Assembly (NCBI GenBank): GCA_026873275.1
Contig: JANTUC010000003.1
Location: forward strand, 620,001-684,000
Reading direction: 5' to 3'
DNA from: Pseudopithomyces maydicus
Taxonomy: Eukaryota > Ascomycota > Dothideomycetes > Pleosporales > Didymosphaeriaceae
DNA: 64,000 nt
A program made the translations under genes and the position numbers. The notes beneath the pieces are model-generated. The model saw only the letters and a program-made list of their open reading frames with translations, was not told the DNA's origin and made no database searches. Shown here piece after piece: positions 10,716-20,118 of this stretch. The stretch's first letter is position 1. Every line of letters begins with the position of its first letter.

Positions 10716-13004
10716 ATGCGCTCACATGCAGGCTACAAAAGCTTAGGGCTATTGGCGTTAGTCTCAGAACCCGGTTTTGCAACTGCACAGAGTAATGCAA
10801 GCTGTACGTCATGCGCAATTGAAGAGATGGAAGGAGCGAATGACCAAGCAGCAAACTGACGAGCGATACCTAGTGGTGCCCTTCACATTCAAGCCCTTAC
10901 CCTTGGGATCCATCAGTCCCTCCGGTTGGCTCCGCGACCAACTTACCCTCTCCGCCAACGGCCTCGCTGGCCACCAACATGACTTTTACGATTTCGTCGC
11001 CAAATCCTCTTGGGTCGGCGGATCTTCCGAGTACTCAGATCTCAACGAAGGCTTTCCTTACTGGTTCAATGGTCTTGTTCCGCTCGCCTACTCGCTTGAT
11101 GACGAACGCCTCTTGAAGCAAGTTCATTCTGCGGCCGACTATGTTCTGAGTCACCAGGCGGATGACGGCTGGATTGGTCCGGAGAAAGGCACAGCGAGGA
11201 ATTTTGGGGGCGCATGCCATTCTTGCTGGGTCTGAAGGGACTGGCAGAGGCAGAAAAAGGAGGAGATTGGGAGAAGAAGGTGGTGGACAGCTTGTGGAAG
11301 TTCATGAAATTGATGAATGACATGCTGAGGAATGACTTCCAGGGGTATCACTATCACGATGGAGATATCGTGGCTGAAGGCGATGAGCAATGGGGTAGAG
11401 TTCGTGTGCAAGATATGCTTATCACGTTGCAGTGGCTTTACGAGGAGCACTCGACTAATCAAAATGCTAGCCAGGTCATGGAGAACATGGAGCTGCTGAT
11501 CGAAGGCTCGTATAATTGGGCAGACTGGTACATTGAACAGGTCTATCCCAAGGAAGATGTGAACACGCTCCCGGATCACGGCACCGATTATCCCTTCCCA
11601 TACGAACACGGTGTAAATGTCGGCCAAGGACTCAAGGCACTTGCTGTCTTCAGACGTGTCACGCACAATGACAGTTACGTTGAGATGAGCAAGGATGCCG
11701 TAGATTGGACGACTAAATATCATAGCGGCGCCTCAGGAGCGATCCTTGCGGATGAAAGACTGGCAGGGCTGGCACCATATTACGGAAGCGAGACGTGTAC
11801 TCTGGTGGAAACGATGTACTCCCTTTCCTATCTCTATCAAGCCTTAGGTGATAATTCATATGCCGACCTCTGCGAGAAGACAGCCTTCAACGCACTGCCC
11901 TCCCAACTCACACCGGATTGGTGGGCGAGGCAATACGTATCGCAGCCCAACCAACCGTACGCGCAGCATCTCGACGACGAACCCTTCTGGAATGTAAATC
12001 AATGGGGACAATCATACGGACTCGAAGTAGACTACCCCTGCTGCACCGTCAACCATCCTCAAGGGTATCCAAAGTTCGCCGCAGCATTATACGTCCAAGT
12101 CAGCGATGGAGGTATCGCCCACGCACTGCTCGCCCCGGGAAGCGCCACCGTAGGCGACACCAAAGTATCCTGCGACACGGAGTACCCCTTCAGCAACACC
12201 CTAACCTACACGATCCAAGCAAAAGACCCATTCGACTTCCACGTGCGCGTCCCCTCCTGGGCCGACGCCTCCAAAACTACCATATCCCTAAACGACGACT
12301 CATCCTCCCCCGTAAACCCCGATCCCACCACAGGCCTCCACAAGATCCCCATCACCGCCGGTACCACAAAGCTCACCTACACCCTCAGCCCACCATCCAT
12401 CATCCAGGAACCCCGCGCCAACGAAACCGTAGCCATCCACTACGGCGCTCTCGTCTTCGCGCTCGCCGTCCCCTCCACAAACACCTCCACCCTACCCAAA
12501 CAATACGCCTCTAACGAGTTCCTCCCCGAAGACTACGCCCCGGCCCAGGCACGCGATTACTCGTACCATAACGCCTCGGCGTGGAACTATGCGATTGACC
12601 CCGATACACTGGTCGTGCACCGCGCGAACGGGAGCGGTTTGGCTGATCCGATATTTGCGCCGGGTGCGGCGCCGATATGGATGACGGGGAAGGGGTGTGA
12701 GATTGAGTGGGGGATGTATAAGGGGGTTCCAGATGCGCCGCCGACGGGGGAGGGAAAGAAGTGTGTTGGGGAGGTGGTGGATGTGAGGTTGGAGCCGTTG
12801 GGTGGGGCGAAGCTGCATATGGTGGATATGCCGGTTTTGAAGTTGGTGGATGATAAGGGGAGCGAAGGTAGGGGTGGTGATGTTCAAGGCGAAGGAAACA
12901 CGCGTGGCACCGTGGAGAAAAAGGCCGTTGGTAGCGCGGTGCGGTCAAGCACGGGCGGGCTTGCTCTCGTTTTGAGCTTGGGTGTCGCTGTGCTTCTGGT
13001 ATAG
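10716..13004 (+). CDS. Secreted GH127-like (DUF1680) glycosidase, two apparent frameshifts
   Basis: The family is the six-hairpin beta-L-arabinofuranosidase fold, which releases arabinose from plant polymers. The family metal/catalytic cysteine pattern is present: SETCTLVE, and later YPCCTVNHPQGYPKF. The best start is 10716, which gives a signal-like N-terminus (MRSHAGYKSLGLLALV, then GFATAQSNAS). This needs one base removed from the AAA run near 10855-10857 to reach TDERYLVVPFTFKPLPLG. A second step is needed at 11202-11210, where one extra T turns NFGGACHS into NFWGRMPFLLGLKGL. With both changes the protein is 762 residues. The C-terminus is hydrophobic (GLALVLSLGVAVLLV) after a Ser/Gly stretch, suggesting a GPI anchor. 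It may act at the cell wall or outside the cell. Exact substrate is not predictable. Confidence 0.8.
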
Positions 13005-13177
13005 TGTGTAGAGTTCATGGCGATATTCTGATTCGACTTATACATCGAGAATTTGTTTAGTATACATATATCTATAGAGACCATGATGTTGGGTATCTTT
13101 CCCTACGCCAGACTTTTTCTATATTACAAGGTTGACACAAAAGTCCACACGTATCTTACATTTTCGAAACGAAGTGA

Positions 13178-14803
13178 TCAGGAATCGGCGCCCAGCCTGG
13201 TCAAACTTTCTTCCCTACCCAAGATCATCATGATATCGTAAATGCGCATGCCCTCGTCTCTACCGGTGAGCGCCTTTCTCAGGTAATGGTACACATCCTT
13301 TGCGCCGGCCTTGCCCTCAGGTCGAGCATCGATAATCTCTTTGATTTTTGCATTCAATTCGTCTCTGTTCCATTCTTTGACGTCTTTCAAAGCTTTGGCT
13401 TGCTGCGGGACACCGTCAGCCGACGTTACTGACTTCGGATGGCGCAGTAGCTGGAACATGAAGGAGTTGCGGTACACAAATTCGTTGGCGTTGGTGTAAT
13501 TTTCAGGGTCGGCCTGGATGACCTTCTGGACGTAATCGTCCAAAAGTAAAGATTTTCCTTTGAGCACACTCAAGTCATCGTAATTGTAGGTGGATTCAGG
13601 CCCCGCAAGAAGGCTGACTACATTCTGAACCATGTCCATGAGAGGCTCGCCGCCAGCCTTCGCGCGCAGAGCTGCGTGTTTGCGCTGCAGGAAATGCAGC
13701 TTGCCGAAGGTGACGGTGGTGTTTCCCTTTGTGAATTTGAGCGAGAAGTTCTTGACAAGGTCTTCAAGGTTCATCACGTCGGACTTTTCCTGATGCGACC
13801 AGCCAAGCAGAGCGGCGAAGTTGGTCAGCGTCTCGGGAAAGATCTCCATTTCCTGGAAGGCAGTGATGTCTGTGTCAAAGTTGCGCTTCGAAAGCTTGTT
13901 GCCCTGCTCATCTACCAACAGGCCGACATGTGCGAACTCGGGTGGGGTCCAGCCGAATGCGTTGTACATGGCAATGTGCTTGGGTGTGGAAGGCATCCAT
14001 TCCGAACCTCGTATGACGTGGGTAATCTTCATGTGGTGGTCGTCGACAACGTTGGCGAGGTGGTAGGTGGGAAGGCCGTCGGATTTCAACAGAATGGGGT
14101 CTTCGTAGGCGGTCTCGACGACATGTCCGCGACGCTTGAGTGGCTTGAAGGCGCCGTAAACGAGGTCTTTGTACGAGGGATATTGTTCCGGTACACGGAG
14201 ACGAACTACGTGCGATTCGCCCTTTGCGGCACGGTCCTCTGCCTCCTCCTTGGGGATGTTAGCGCAGGCGCGGTCGTAGTCTGTTGCCATGCCCATCTTG
14301 TGCCGCTGTTGGGCGAGAGCATTCAGCCTCTCGGTAGAACAGAAGCAGCGGTAGGCATGCCCGTTGTCCAGCAACTTATGGGCATGCTCCTGGTACAGCG
14401 TGCTTCGCTCGGATTGGCGATAAGGGCCATAGGGCCCTCCCACTTCAGGTCCTTCATCCCATTGCAGGCCTGCCCACTTCAGGTCACGGTAGAGACGCGA
14501 CTCAGCATCTGCTACGGTGCGCTTTTGGTCGGTGTCTTCGATACGGAGGAGGAATTGACCACCCGTGGCCTTTGCGAGGAGATAATTGAAGAGAGCAGTG
14601 CGAAGCGACCCCAAATGGAGATATCCGGTCGGGGAAGGCGCGAATCGCGTGCGTGCCGGTTTCGATGGTAGGGCGAAGGGCTTAGTTTTGGCGGCCGCCG
14701 CGGTGGACTTGGCTCGAACCGACCATCTTGAGAAGCGAGCAAGGCAGGATGTGCAGGTATAGGCAGGCAATTGCGGCCGCCTCAGCAGCAGAGGAGCAGA
14801 CAT
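13178..14803 (-). CDS. MSE1: Mitochondrial glutamyl-tRNA synthetase
   Basis: A single 541-residue frame without introns. It charges mitochondrial tRNA-Glu. The N-terminus is rich in Arg, Ser and Ala without acidic residues until about residue 65, as in a mitochondrial presequence. The class I signature TRFAPSPTGYLHLGSLRTALFNY (HLGS is the HIGH motif) starts near residue 50, followed by LLRIEDTDQKR. The KMSKS counterpart is KLSKR near residue 310. It is convergent with the glycosidase (173 bp between the stops) and head-to-head with the J-protein gene. The frame is intact. The organelle assignment rests on the presequence and bacterial-type GluRS layout. Confidence 0.93.
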   Translation of the reverse strand: MSAPLLLRRPQLPAYTCTSCLARFSRWSVRAKSTAAAAKTKPFALPSKPARTRFAPSPTGYLHLGSLRTALFNYLLAKATGGQFLLRIEDTDQKRTVADAESRLYRDLKWAGLQWDEGPEVGGPYGPYRQSERSTLYQEHAHKLLDNGHAYRCFCSTERLNALAQQRHKMGMATDYDRACANIPKEEAEDRAAKGESHVVRLRVPEQYPSYKDLVYGAFKPLKRRGHVVETAYEDPILLKSDGLPTYHLANVVDDHHMKITHVIRGSEWMPSTPKHIAMYNAFGWTPPEFAHVGLLVDEQGNKLSKRNFDTDITAFQEMEIFPETLTNFAALLGWSHQEKSDVMNLEDLVKNFSLKFTKGNTTVTFGKLHFLQRKHAALRAKAGGEPLMDMVQNVVSLLAGPESTYNYDDLSVLKGKSLLLDDYVQKVIQADPENYTNANEFVYRNSFMFQLLRHPKSVTSADGVPQQAKALKDVKEWNRDELNAKIKEIIDARPEGKAGAKDVYHYLRKALTGRDEGMRIYDIMMILGREESLTRLGADS

Positions 14804-15075
14804 GATCCGGTGCAGGCGAATGGGGAAAGCTCCAATGGCGCATCACTCTTCGGAAATGTATGGCAGAAATTACTCACCGCCCTCGGAAGAACAGAAGGCC
14901 CGGCGTCAGTTCCGAAATAGTGCATCGACTCTGCAATGCGCAGCAGGCTTCCCTGTTGACGGCTTGGGTTTTCTGTTTGCTTGCTTGTACCTATAGATAC
15001 CCTTGTTTTCTTGTGAATATTGCGACGCGGCTTCTCGGGCTTTCGTCAAAAACTGCCACCTAACAACGAGTCAAG
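14804..15075. promoter_or_regulatory. Divergent GluRS/J-protein upstream region
   Basis: 272 bp between the GluRS start and the proposed first coding base of the J-protein. The right part is 5' UTR of the J-protein if the split start codon is correct. Confidence 0.5.
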
Positions 15076-16604
15076 AGTACGGCAATTTTATCGGGTCGGA
15101 AACTTCGCTAACCCAGTCGCAGTGGCTGATGTAGAAGAGGTCGACCTCTACGGTACGCTCGTCGCCCGCACCGTCTCCTTCCTATCTAATAAAAACAGAG
15201 GTTCTCTCGATCTCAAAAGGAGCCACCAAGACAGAGATCAAAAAGGCTTACCACAAAGTTCGTTTGCCCCTCACATGCCCCGCTATATGATCAAATATAA
15301 ATGCACCCGAATGCTCGTGTTGACCCCGGTATAGGCCGCACTGTCCCATCATCCCGACAAAGTCGCAGAATCTGAACGCGCCGAAGCTGAAGTTCGCTTC
15401 AAAGCGGCTAGCCAAGCCTACGAAATCCTCTACGATGACGAGAAGCGCCACCTCTACGATACTCATGGCATGGCTGCCTTCGATCCGCTCGCGGGGCGGT
15501 GGCATGGGCGAAGGACCTGACATCAACGACATTTTTGCCCAAATGTTCGGCGGCATGGGCTTCGGGGAAGGAATGCCAGGTATGGGCGGGATGCCCGGCA
15601 TGGGCGGAATGGGTGGCATGCCTGGTGGCAGAAGACAACCTCGCAAGGGTCAGAACGTAGAGCGTGAATACGAGGTCTCGCTTGAGGAGCTATACAAGGG
15701 CAAGACCACCAGGTTTACAAACTCCAAGCAGATTGTATGCGACAAGTGCAAGGGAAGTGGTGGCAAGGAGGGCGCCAAGGCACACCCGTGCGGACAGTGT
15801 AGCGGTCGGGGTAAGCAACCTCCTCCATTCCAGCCTTGCCTGTACTGATCCTTTCCAGGTCAAAAGACTGTCCTTAGACAGGTAGGCCCTGGTCTCGTAA
15901 CCCAAGAAACCGTTCCATGCGGCTCCTGCCAGGGCACTGGCGAGATCATACCCGAGAAGAACCGCTGCAAGAAATGCAAGGGTAAGAAGGTCGTGGATGG
16001 CAAGAACGTCGTCGAACTTTACATCCCCCGCGGTGCCCGAGAAGGAGATCGGATTGTGATCGCAAACGAAGCAGACCAGAAACCGGATCAAGAGCCCGGA
16101 GACGTCATCTTCGTGATCGAAGAGACACCTCATGATGTTTTTGACCGTGCAGGCGCGGACTTGAAGGCGGATCTACACATCTCTCTTGCTGAGGCATTGA
16201 CGGGCTTCAACCGCGTTGTTCTTACACACTTGGATGGCCGTGGCATCCAGTTGAACGTCAAGCAGCCCGAAGGGAAGGTCCTGCGACCGGGCCAGGTACT
16301 CAAAGTCCCAGGTGAAGGCATGCCGATGAAGCGGAGCGATGCCAAGGGTGATTTGTACCTTGTTGTGGAGATCGAGTTTCCCAAGGATGGCTGGCTCAAG
16401 GACGATGCTGCCATCAAGAAAGTTCGCGACGTGCTGCCCCCGTCAGAGATTCAGCAAGAGAAACCGGAAGACATCGACGAGGTGGAATTCGAGTGGAACG
16501 CCGATCCCGAAGAGTTCGGCGCAGACAGTGACGATCCTCGTGCAGGCGGCGAGTGGGAAGATGATGAAGACGAGGCAGGTGGGCCACAATGCGCCACACA
16601 GTAG
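15076..16604 (+). CDS. Type I J-protein (Xdj1/Ydj1-like) with CaaX box, one apparent frameshift
   Basis: Exons are base 15076, 15123-15152, 15199-15257, 15335-15810 and 15859-16604. No in-frame ATG precedes VDLYEVLSISKGATKTEIKK. An intron 15077-15122 (GTACGG donor, GCTAAC branch, CGCAG acceptor) would join A to TG and make the ATG, so the start codon would be split. Domains: J-domain with HPD in SHHPDK, Gly/Met-rich linker, four CxxCxGxG-type zinc repeats (CDKCKGSG, CGQCSGRG, CGSCQGTG, CKKCKGKK) and a C-terminal substrate-binding region. The end GGPQCATQ is a CaaX box of the farnesylated type. One extra base near 15488 breaks the frame between AAFDP and SRGGGMGEGPD; removing it gives 436 residues. 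It works as an Hsp70 co-chaperone, probably membrane-tethered. Confidence 0.85.
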
Positions 16605-17132
16605 ACAAACCACTACTACTGCTACATGGTAAATGCATCGGTTGGCGTTAGCAGGGCTTCTAGATATCGGTACTATCGTGATATGGATTGTGTGTTGGAA
16701 CCACGCGTAGATATCCTGACATTTCATGTGAGCGCGTTACGAATCACTTATCGCATTAGGGAATGTCTATTCTGAGTTTCTCGTTCTTCCAGCTTTTTGA
16801 AACGTAATTGTTGGTATCATCTCATCACAGAGTCAAAAGCCGACAAAGAATATGGCTCTGTAAAGTGATATTGTTCATGGTTGCCGGAATCCGACGCTGC
16901 CTTCTCTTTAGAGACACTGCGGGGTATTGCATGCAACCGCGCTCATACGTGTCCACGGGTACGGAAATGTCTCAGTGACCTCTTCTGTTTCCCGACCCTC
17001 TCACCCCTGACCATGAACTGCACCACCACGTGTTTGGGTATCTTAAATATGACCGCGGCACGTTCGCCCTCAATCGTTTCGTTTGGGCGGTTCAAGCACT
17101 GTGCTTCCCTAACGGAAAGAGACGCAACAGAC
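16605..17132. other. Convergent 3' flanks of J-protein gene and LSM3
   Basis: Both neighbours end here. No gene or structured RNA was recognised. Confidence 0.6.
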
Positions 17133-17588
17133 TCACTGCGTCACTCCCTCTTGCGGCGCGATCAGGACCACGGAATCTCCTATTTCCTAATTAGCCCAGT
17201 GTTCTCCAAATTCCCAAATCCCATGGCAATATATATAATACTGACCTCGCACAAACAACATCTCGGATTGCTTCTTGACCGTCTGACAACCCATTAGCCC
17301 AAGTCCCAAACAAATATTCCTAAACACGTACCCGCACGCGTGGCTCTTGGTCCTCGTCGTCCTCTTCGGCAACATAGATTGTCTCTTCGACATCGCCGAG
17401 GACCAGGTTGCAATGGCTGTCGTATGCCTGTGGTCTGCTTAGTTTCCTTTCTCGACTTCGCAGCTCCAACGTACGTGTAGGCGGCCCTTGAGTTCTCGGT
17501 CGCCGCGCAATTTCACGATGACGATTTCGTCAATGCAAAGTCGCACGAGGTCGAGCGGCTCGTTGCTGGCCTCTTCTCTGTCGTCCAT
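17133..17588 (-). CDS. LSM3: U6 snRNA-associated Sm-like protein LSm3
   Basis: Four exons on the minus strand, 17588-17475, 17427-17332, 17282-17246 and 17179-17133, give 97 residues. Exon 3 is only 37 bases and encodes TVKKQSEMLFVR. Sm motif 1 is LDLVRLCIDEIVIVKLRGDRELKGRL, then AYDSHCNLVLGDVEE, and Sm motif 2 is MLFVRGDSVVLIAP. The Met before DDREEASNEPLDL was chosen because family members start there; an in-frame Met 12 codons upstream is possible. Known role: subunit of the Lsm2-8 ring on U6 snRNA (splicing) and the Lsm1-7 ring (mRNA decapping). All introns have GT-AG ends and joins keep frame. Confidence 0.93.
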
Positions 17589-17841
17589 GGTGGGTTGCTT
17601 AGTATGGTCTGCGGCGTGATCCAAATGTGGTCCCGCTTCCCTTCGAGGTCGAGCTTTGGTGCTGTTGCGATCGCCTGGCGGCTTGGCGGTGGTGGAACGG
17701 CGACTAGCCCTATATGTCGCTAGCGCTACGTCATTGCCTAGATCTTCTGGCTACTACGCCCTAACCACCGCCCCAGCCGTACCCTGATATTTCTTGGAAA
17801 CGCTCTCTCGCTGATTTGGAAAGGTCGAGTCCTCTACAGCC
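17589..17841. promoter_or_regulatory. Divergent LSM3/Ybp-family promoter region
   Basis: 253 bp between two start codons facing away from each other. It must contain both promoters; no factor site was recognised. Confidence 0.55.
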
Positions 17842-19869
17842 ATGGACGCGGAAACGAATGCAGGCAATCCCCTCATCGAGGCTCTCCCACCGGCTACAGA
17901 CTACCTGACCTATCTCACACTGATTGAACAAGTACTCACCGAGGACAACTTGCCAACTCTGCACCAGGTACTCCAGGACAAGGAGCTTACCGTCAATATC
18001 GGATGGGACTTGGTGCATATTCTACTTCCGCTCCTCCCCTCATCTGAGGAATGCCTACAGGATGTTGCCGCCAAGGGCAACCCGAGAGAGGTCATCCTAA
18101 AGGTCACCGAAGCCTTGCGATTACTGGAATTCGAATCTCCTGACCAGAATTCTGATGAAGATGAGGCACAGGCTGAATCTGGAGCTTCATCATCCGGTAA
18201 AGCGGCCGTATCGACCGGAGAGTCAACCACCTTCCCTGTGCCTTCAGAGACGGTGCTGCCACCCTTACCAGTCCTGAAGTTTGAGGTCTTGCTGGATCTT
18301 TTGACTACGTTGCATAGCCGTGTCAAAGCAAAGTATCCCAGCCGGTTTCTGGCAACCAGTCTTCAGGCGGTTCTGACAGCCTACAACCGTGCCACGTCAC
18401 ACCGTGACGAGCTCACTCTACTGACCATCAAGCTCATTAAGACGCTATCCGGAACTAAACGACCCCATCTGCCTCCACGAACTCCGAGCGGGAATTTACT
18501 TCAACGCACTATTTCTAACCGGACTGAACCTGATCCGGAAGCACAGAATGAGCCACCTACCGCCGACGAGCAGACACTTACCAACCGACTCCTCCAGTCT
18601 TTCCTTACTCATATCATAGAGGATTATATTCTCACTCTGAGCTCAGAGGACGATGTTCCTGGTTTTGCATGGTCCAGCAGACTCATGGAAAAGTACGAAC
18701 CCAGCCGCATCATCCCAGGCAAAAAGACATACGCATCACGCTTTTCTGATGAGGATATCCTGAAATCCCGTGCTGCTATTGTAGGGCAAATGGTTGCCCT
18801 CGCACAAGATCTTGGCCTGAAGACCTCAGAGTTGGTCTCCACAGTCATGGACCCAGAGACCGAGAAGCAAGGCATACCAGGTGAAGAGGATGAACCACCC
18901 AATTCGGCCGAGGACATTCCTCTCTCAAAAACCGGTGCATTGCTCTTATACACCGCTAGAACTGTGAAGCAAGAGCTTTACACGAACGTCTCCAGCGATG
19001 ATGCCCCCTTCATCCACATCTTCCCCGATCACTCCGCCATTCTCCAGAACTACGTCGGCGTCATCGGACAGCAGACCATCGGTCTAGAACCTGAAGCTCT
19101 CCTTGATGCTGTCCTTGCTTTGGGGCTTATTGCTCTGGAGAAAAATGCGGTCGGTGAGCCCGCTGACGACGAAGCGTTCGCAAAATACCTTCAAACAACG
19201 AGCCTGATATCGGCAAATACGCCGAGTCCGAGTTTGAGAGGACATGCACACTATTTGACATCGACGATATTGAGAAGTCACCCGAGTAGTATTGTACGGT
19301 TGTCATTCATAAGAGATACGTTGGAGCACTGTCCGTACGAGAATCTCAAAGCAAGTGCAGTGACGTGGCTGAAGGGAGAGACACTAGAGGCAAATTCTAA
19401 CATACCGACTGGTGTCTCATCTTCAACACACGACGACTCGCATGACAATGCGGAAGATGAAGATGCCAGTGTCTTTGCTACGCCTGTGGCGCTGCACACT
19501 ACAGCTCCGTTCCTTTTCCCTGATCTAACATCGACGTATGGTGACATGAAGGATCTTGGGGAGACATTCATGCAGTTCAGACAGGAGCTAGGCTTCTACC
19601 TGGCTGCGCTGAACTTTTACTATCTCCTGCTTAGTGCGAAACCCTTGCATGAGGTTTTGGATATAAGATCTCTACACAAGGACAGCAAATTAGACGAGCA
19701 CTACCTTGCGCCACTGGAGGAGGCGGTTAAACGTTTCAAGGCAGAGCTAGAAACAAATGGGGAGCTAGTAAGCGATGAAAGTGAGGAGTGGGTTGGGCAG
19801 GCACGAGGAGAGGTCGAATTGTTGGAGCATGTCATCGGACGGGTTGAGACAGCGGGTAAGACGTTGTGA
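17842..19869 (+). CDS. YAP-binding/Alf4/glomulin family protein
   Basis: A single intact 675-residue frame without introns. It is mostly helical, with an acidic Ser-rich linker near residue 110 (SPDQNSDEDEAQAESGASSS). The pattern GWDLVHILLPLLPSSEECLQDVAAKGNPREVILKVTEAL near the N-terminus, and the overall helical-repeat layout, fit the fungal Ybp1/Ybp2 family related to plant Alf4 and animal glomulin. Known members: yeast Ybp1 helps oxidant activation of the Yap1 factor, Ybp2 acts at kinetochores, glomulin binds cullin-RING ligases. Which of these applies here cannot be told. It shares an upstream region with LSM3. Confidence 0.75.
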   Translation: MDAETNAGNPLIEALPPATDYLTYLTLIEQVLTEDNLPTLHQVLQDKELTVNIGWDLVHILLPLLPSSEECLQDVAAKGNPREVILKVTEALRLLEFESPDQNSDEDEAQAESGASSSGKAAVSTGESTTFPVPSETVLPPLPVLKFEVLLDLLTTLHSRVKAKYPSRFLATSLQAVLTAYNRATSHRDELTLLTIKLIKTLSGTKRPHLPPRTPSGNLLQRTISNRTEPDPEAQNEPPTADEQTLTNRLLQSFLTHIIEDYILTLSSEDDVPGFAWSSRLMEKYEPSRIIPGKKTYASRFSDEDILKSRAAIVGQMVALAQDLGLKTSELVSTVMDPETEKQGIPGEEDEPPNSAEDIPLSKTGALLLYTARTVKQELYTNVSSDDAPFIHIFPDHSAILQNYVGVIGQQTIGLEPEALLDAVLALGLIALEKNAVGEPADDEAFAKYLQTTSLISANTPSPSLRGHAHYLTSTILRSHPSSIVRLSFIRDTLEHCPYENLKASAVTWLKGETLEANSNIPTGVSSSTHDDSHDNAEDEDASVFATPVALHTTAPFLFPDLTSTYGDMKDLGETFMQFRQELGFYLAALNFYYLLLSAKPLHEVLDIRSLHKDSKLDEHYLAPLEEAVKRFKAELETNGELVSDESEEWVGQARGEVELLEHVIGRVETAGKTL

Positions 19870-20118
19870 ACCGCAGGTTTGATCTCGTATCCAGCGCAAG
19901 AACTTCATCGAGACATGGCTCCGTCCTCCGTATTCTTCCAGGACATCATCTCGGGATCATTTATCACGAAAAGGTTCGTACTATGAGCGGGCATGTGTGG
20001 GTAGAGGATTGGTTTTTCATGACGGAACATGTTTAATGAGCGATACGTATGATGAATGATGAGTTGCAATATATAACGCTCAGTATATTATGACCTAGGG
20101 AACGAATACACGGTCACA
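19870..20118. other. Convergent 3' flanks
   Basis: 249 bp between the ends of the Ybp-family gene and the ankyrin/CorA gene. Nothing recognised. Confidence 0.5.

Noticed and set aside
11918..12514. 198-codon Arg/His-rich frame inside the GH127-like gene
   Set aside because: Typical off-frame translation of GC-rich third positions of the real gene.
13676..14671. 331-codon frame opposite the glutamyl-tRNA synthetase
   Set aside because: Antisense shadow of a confidently identified gene; no motifs.
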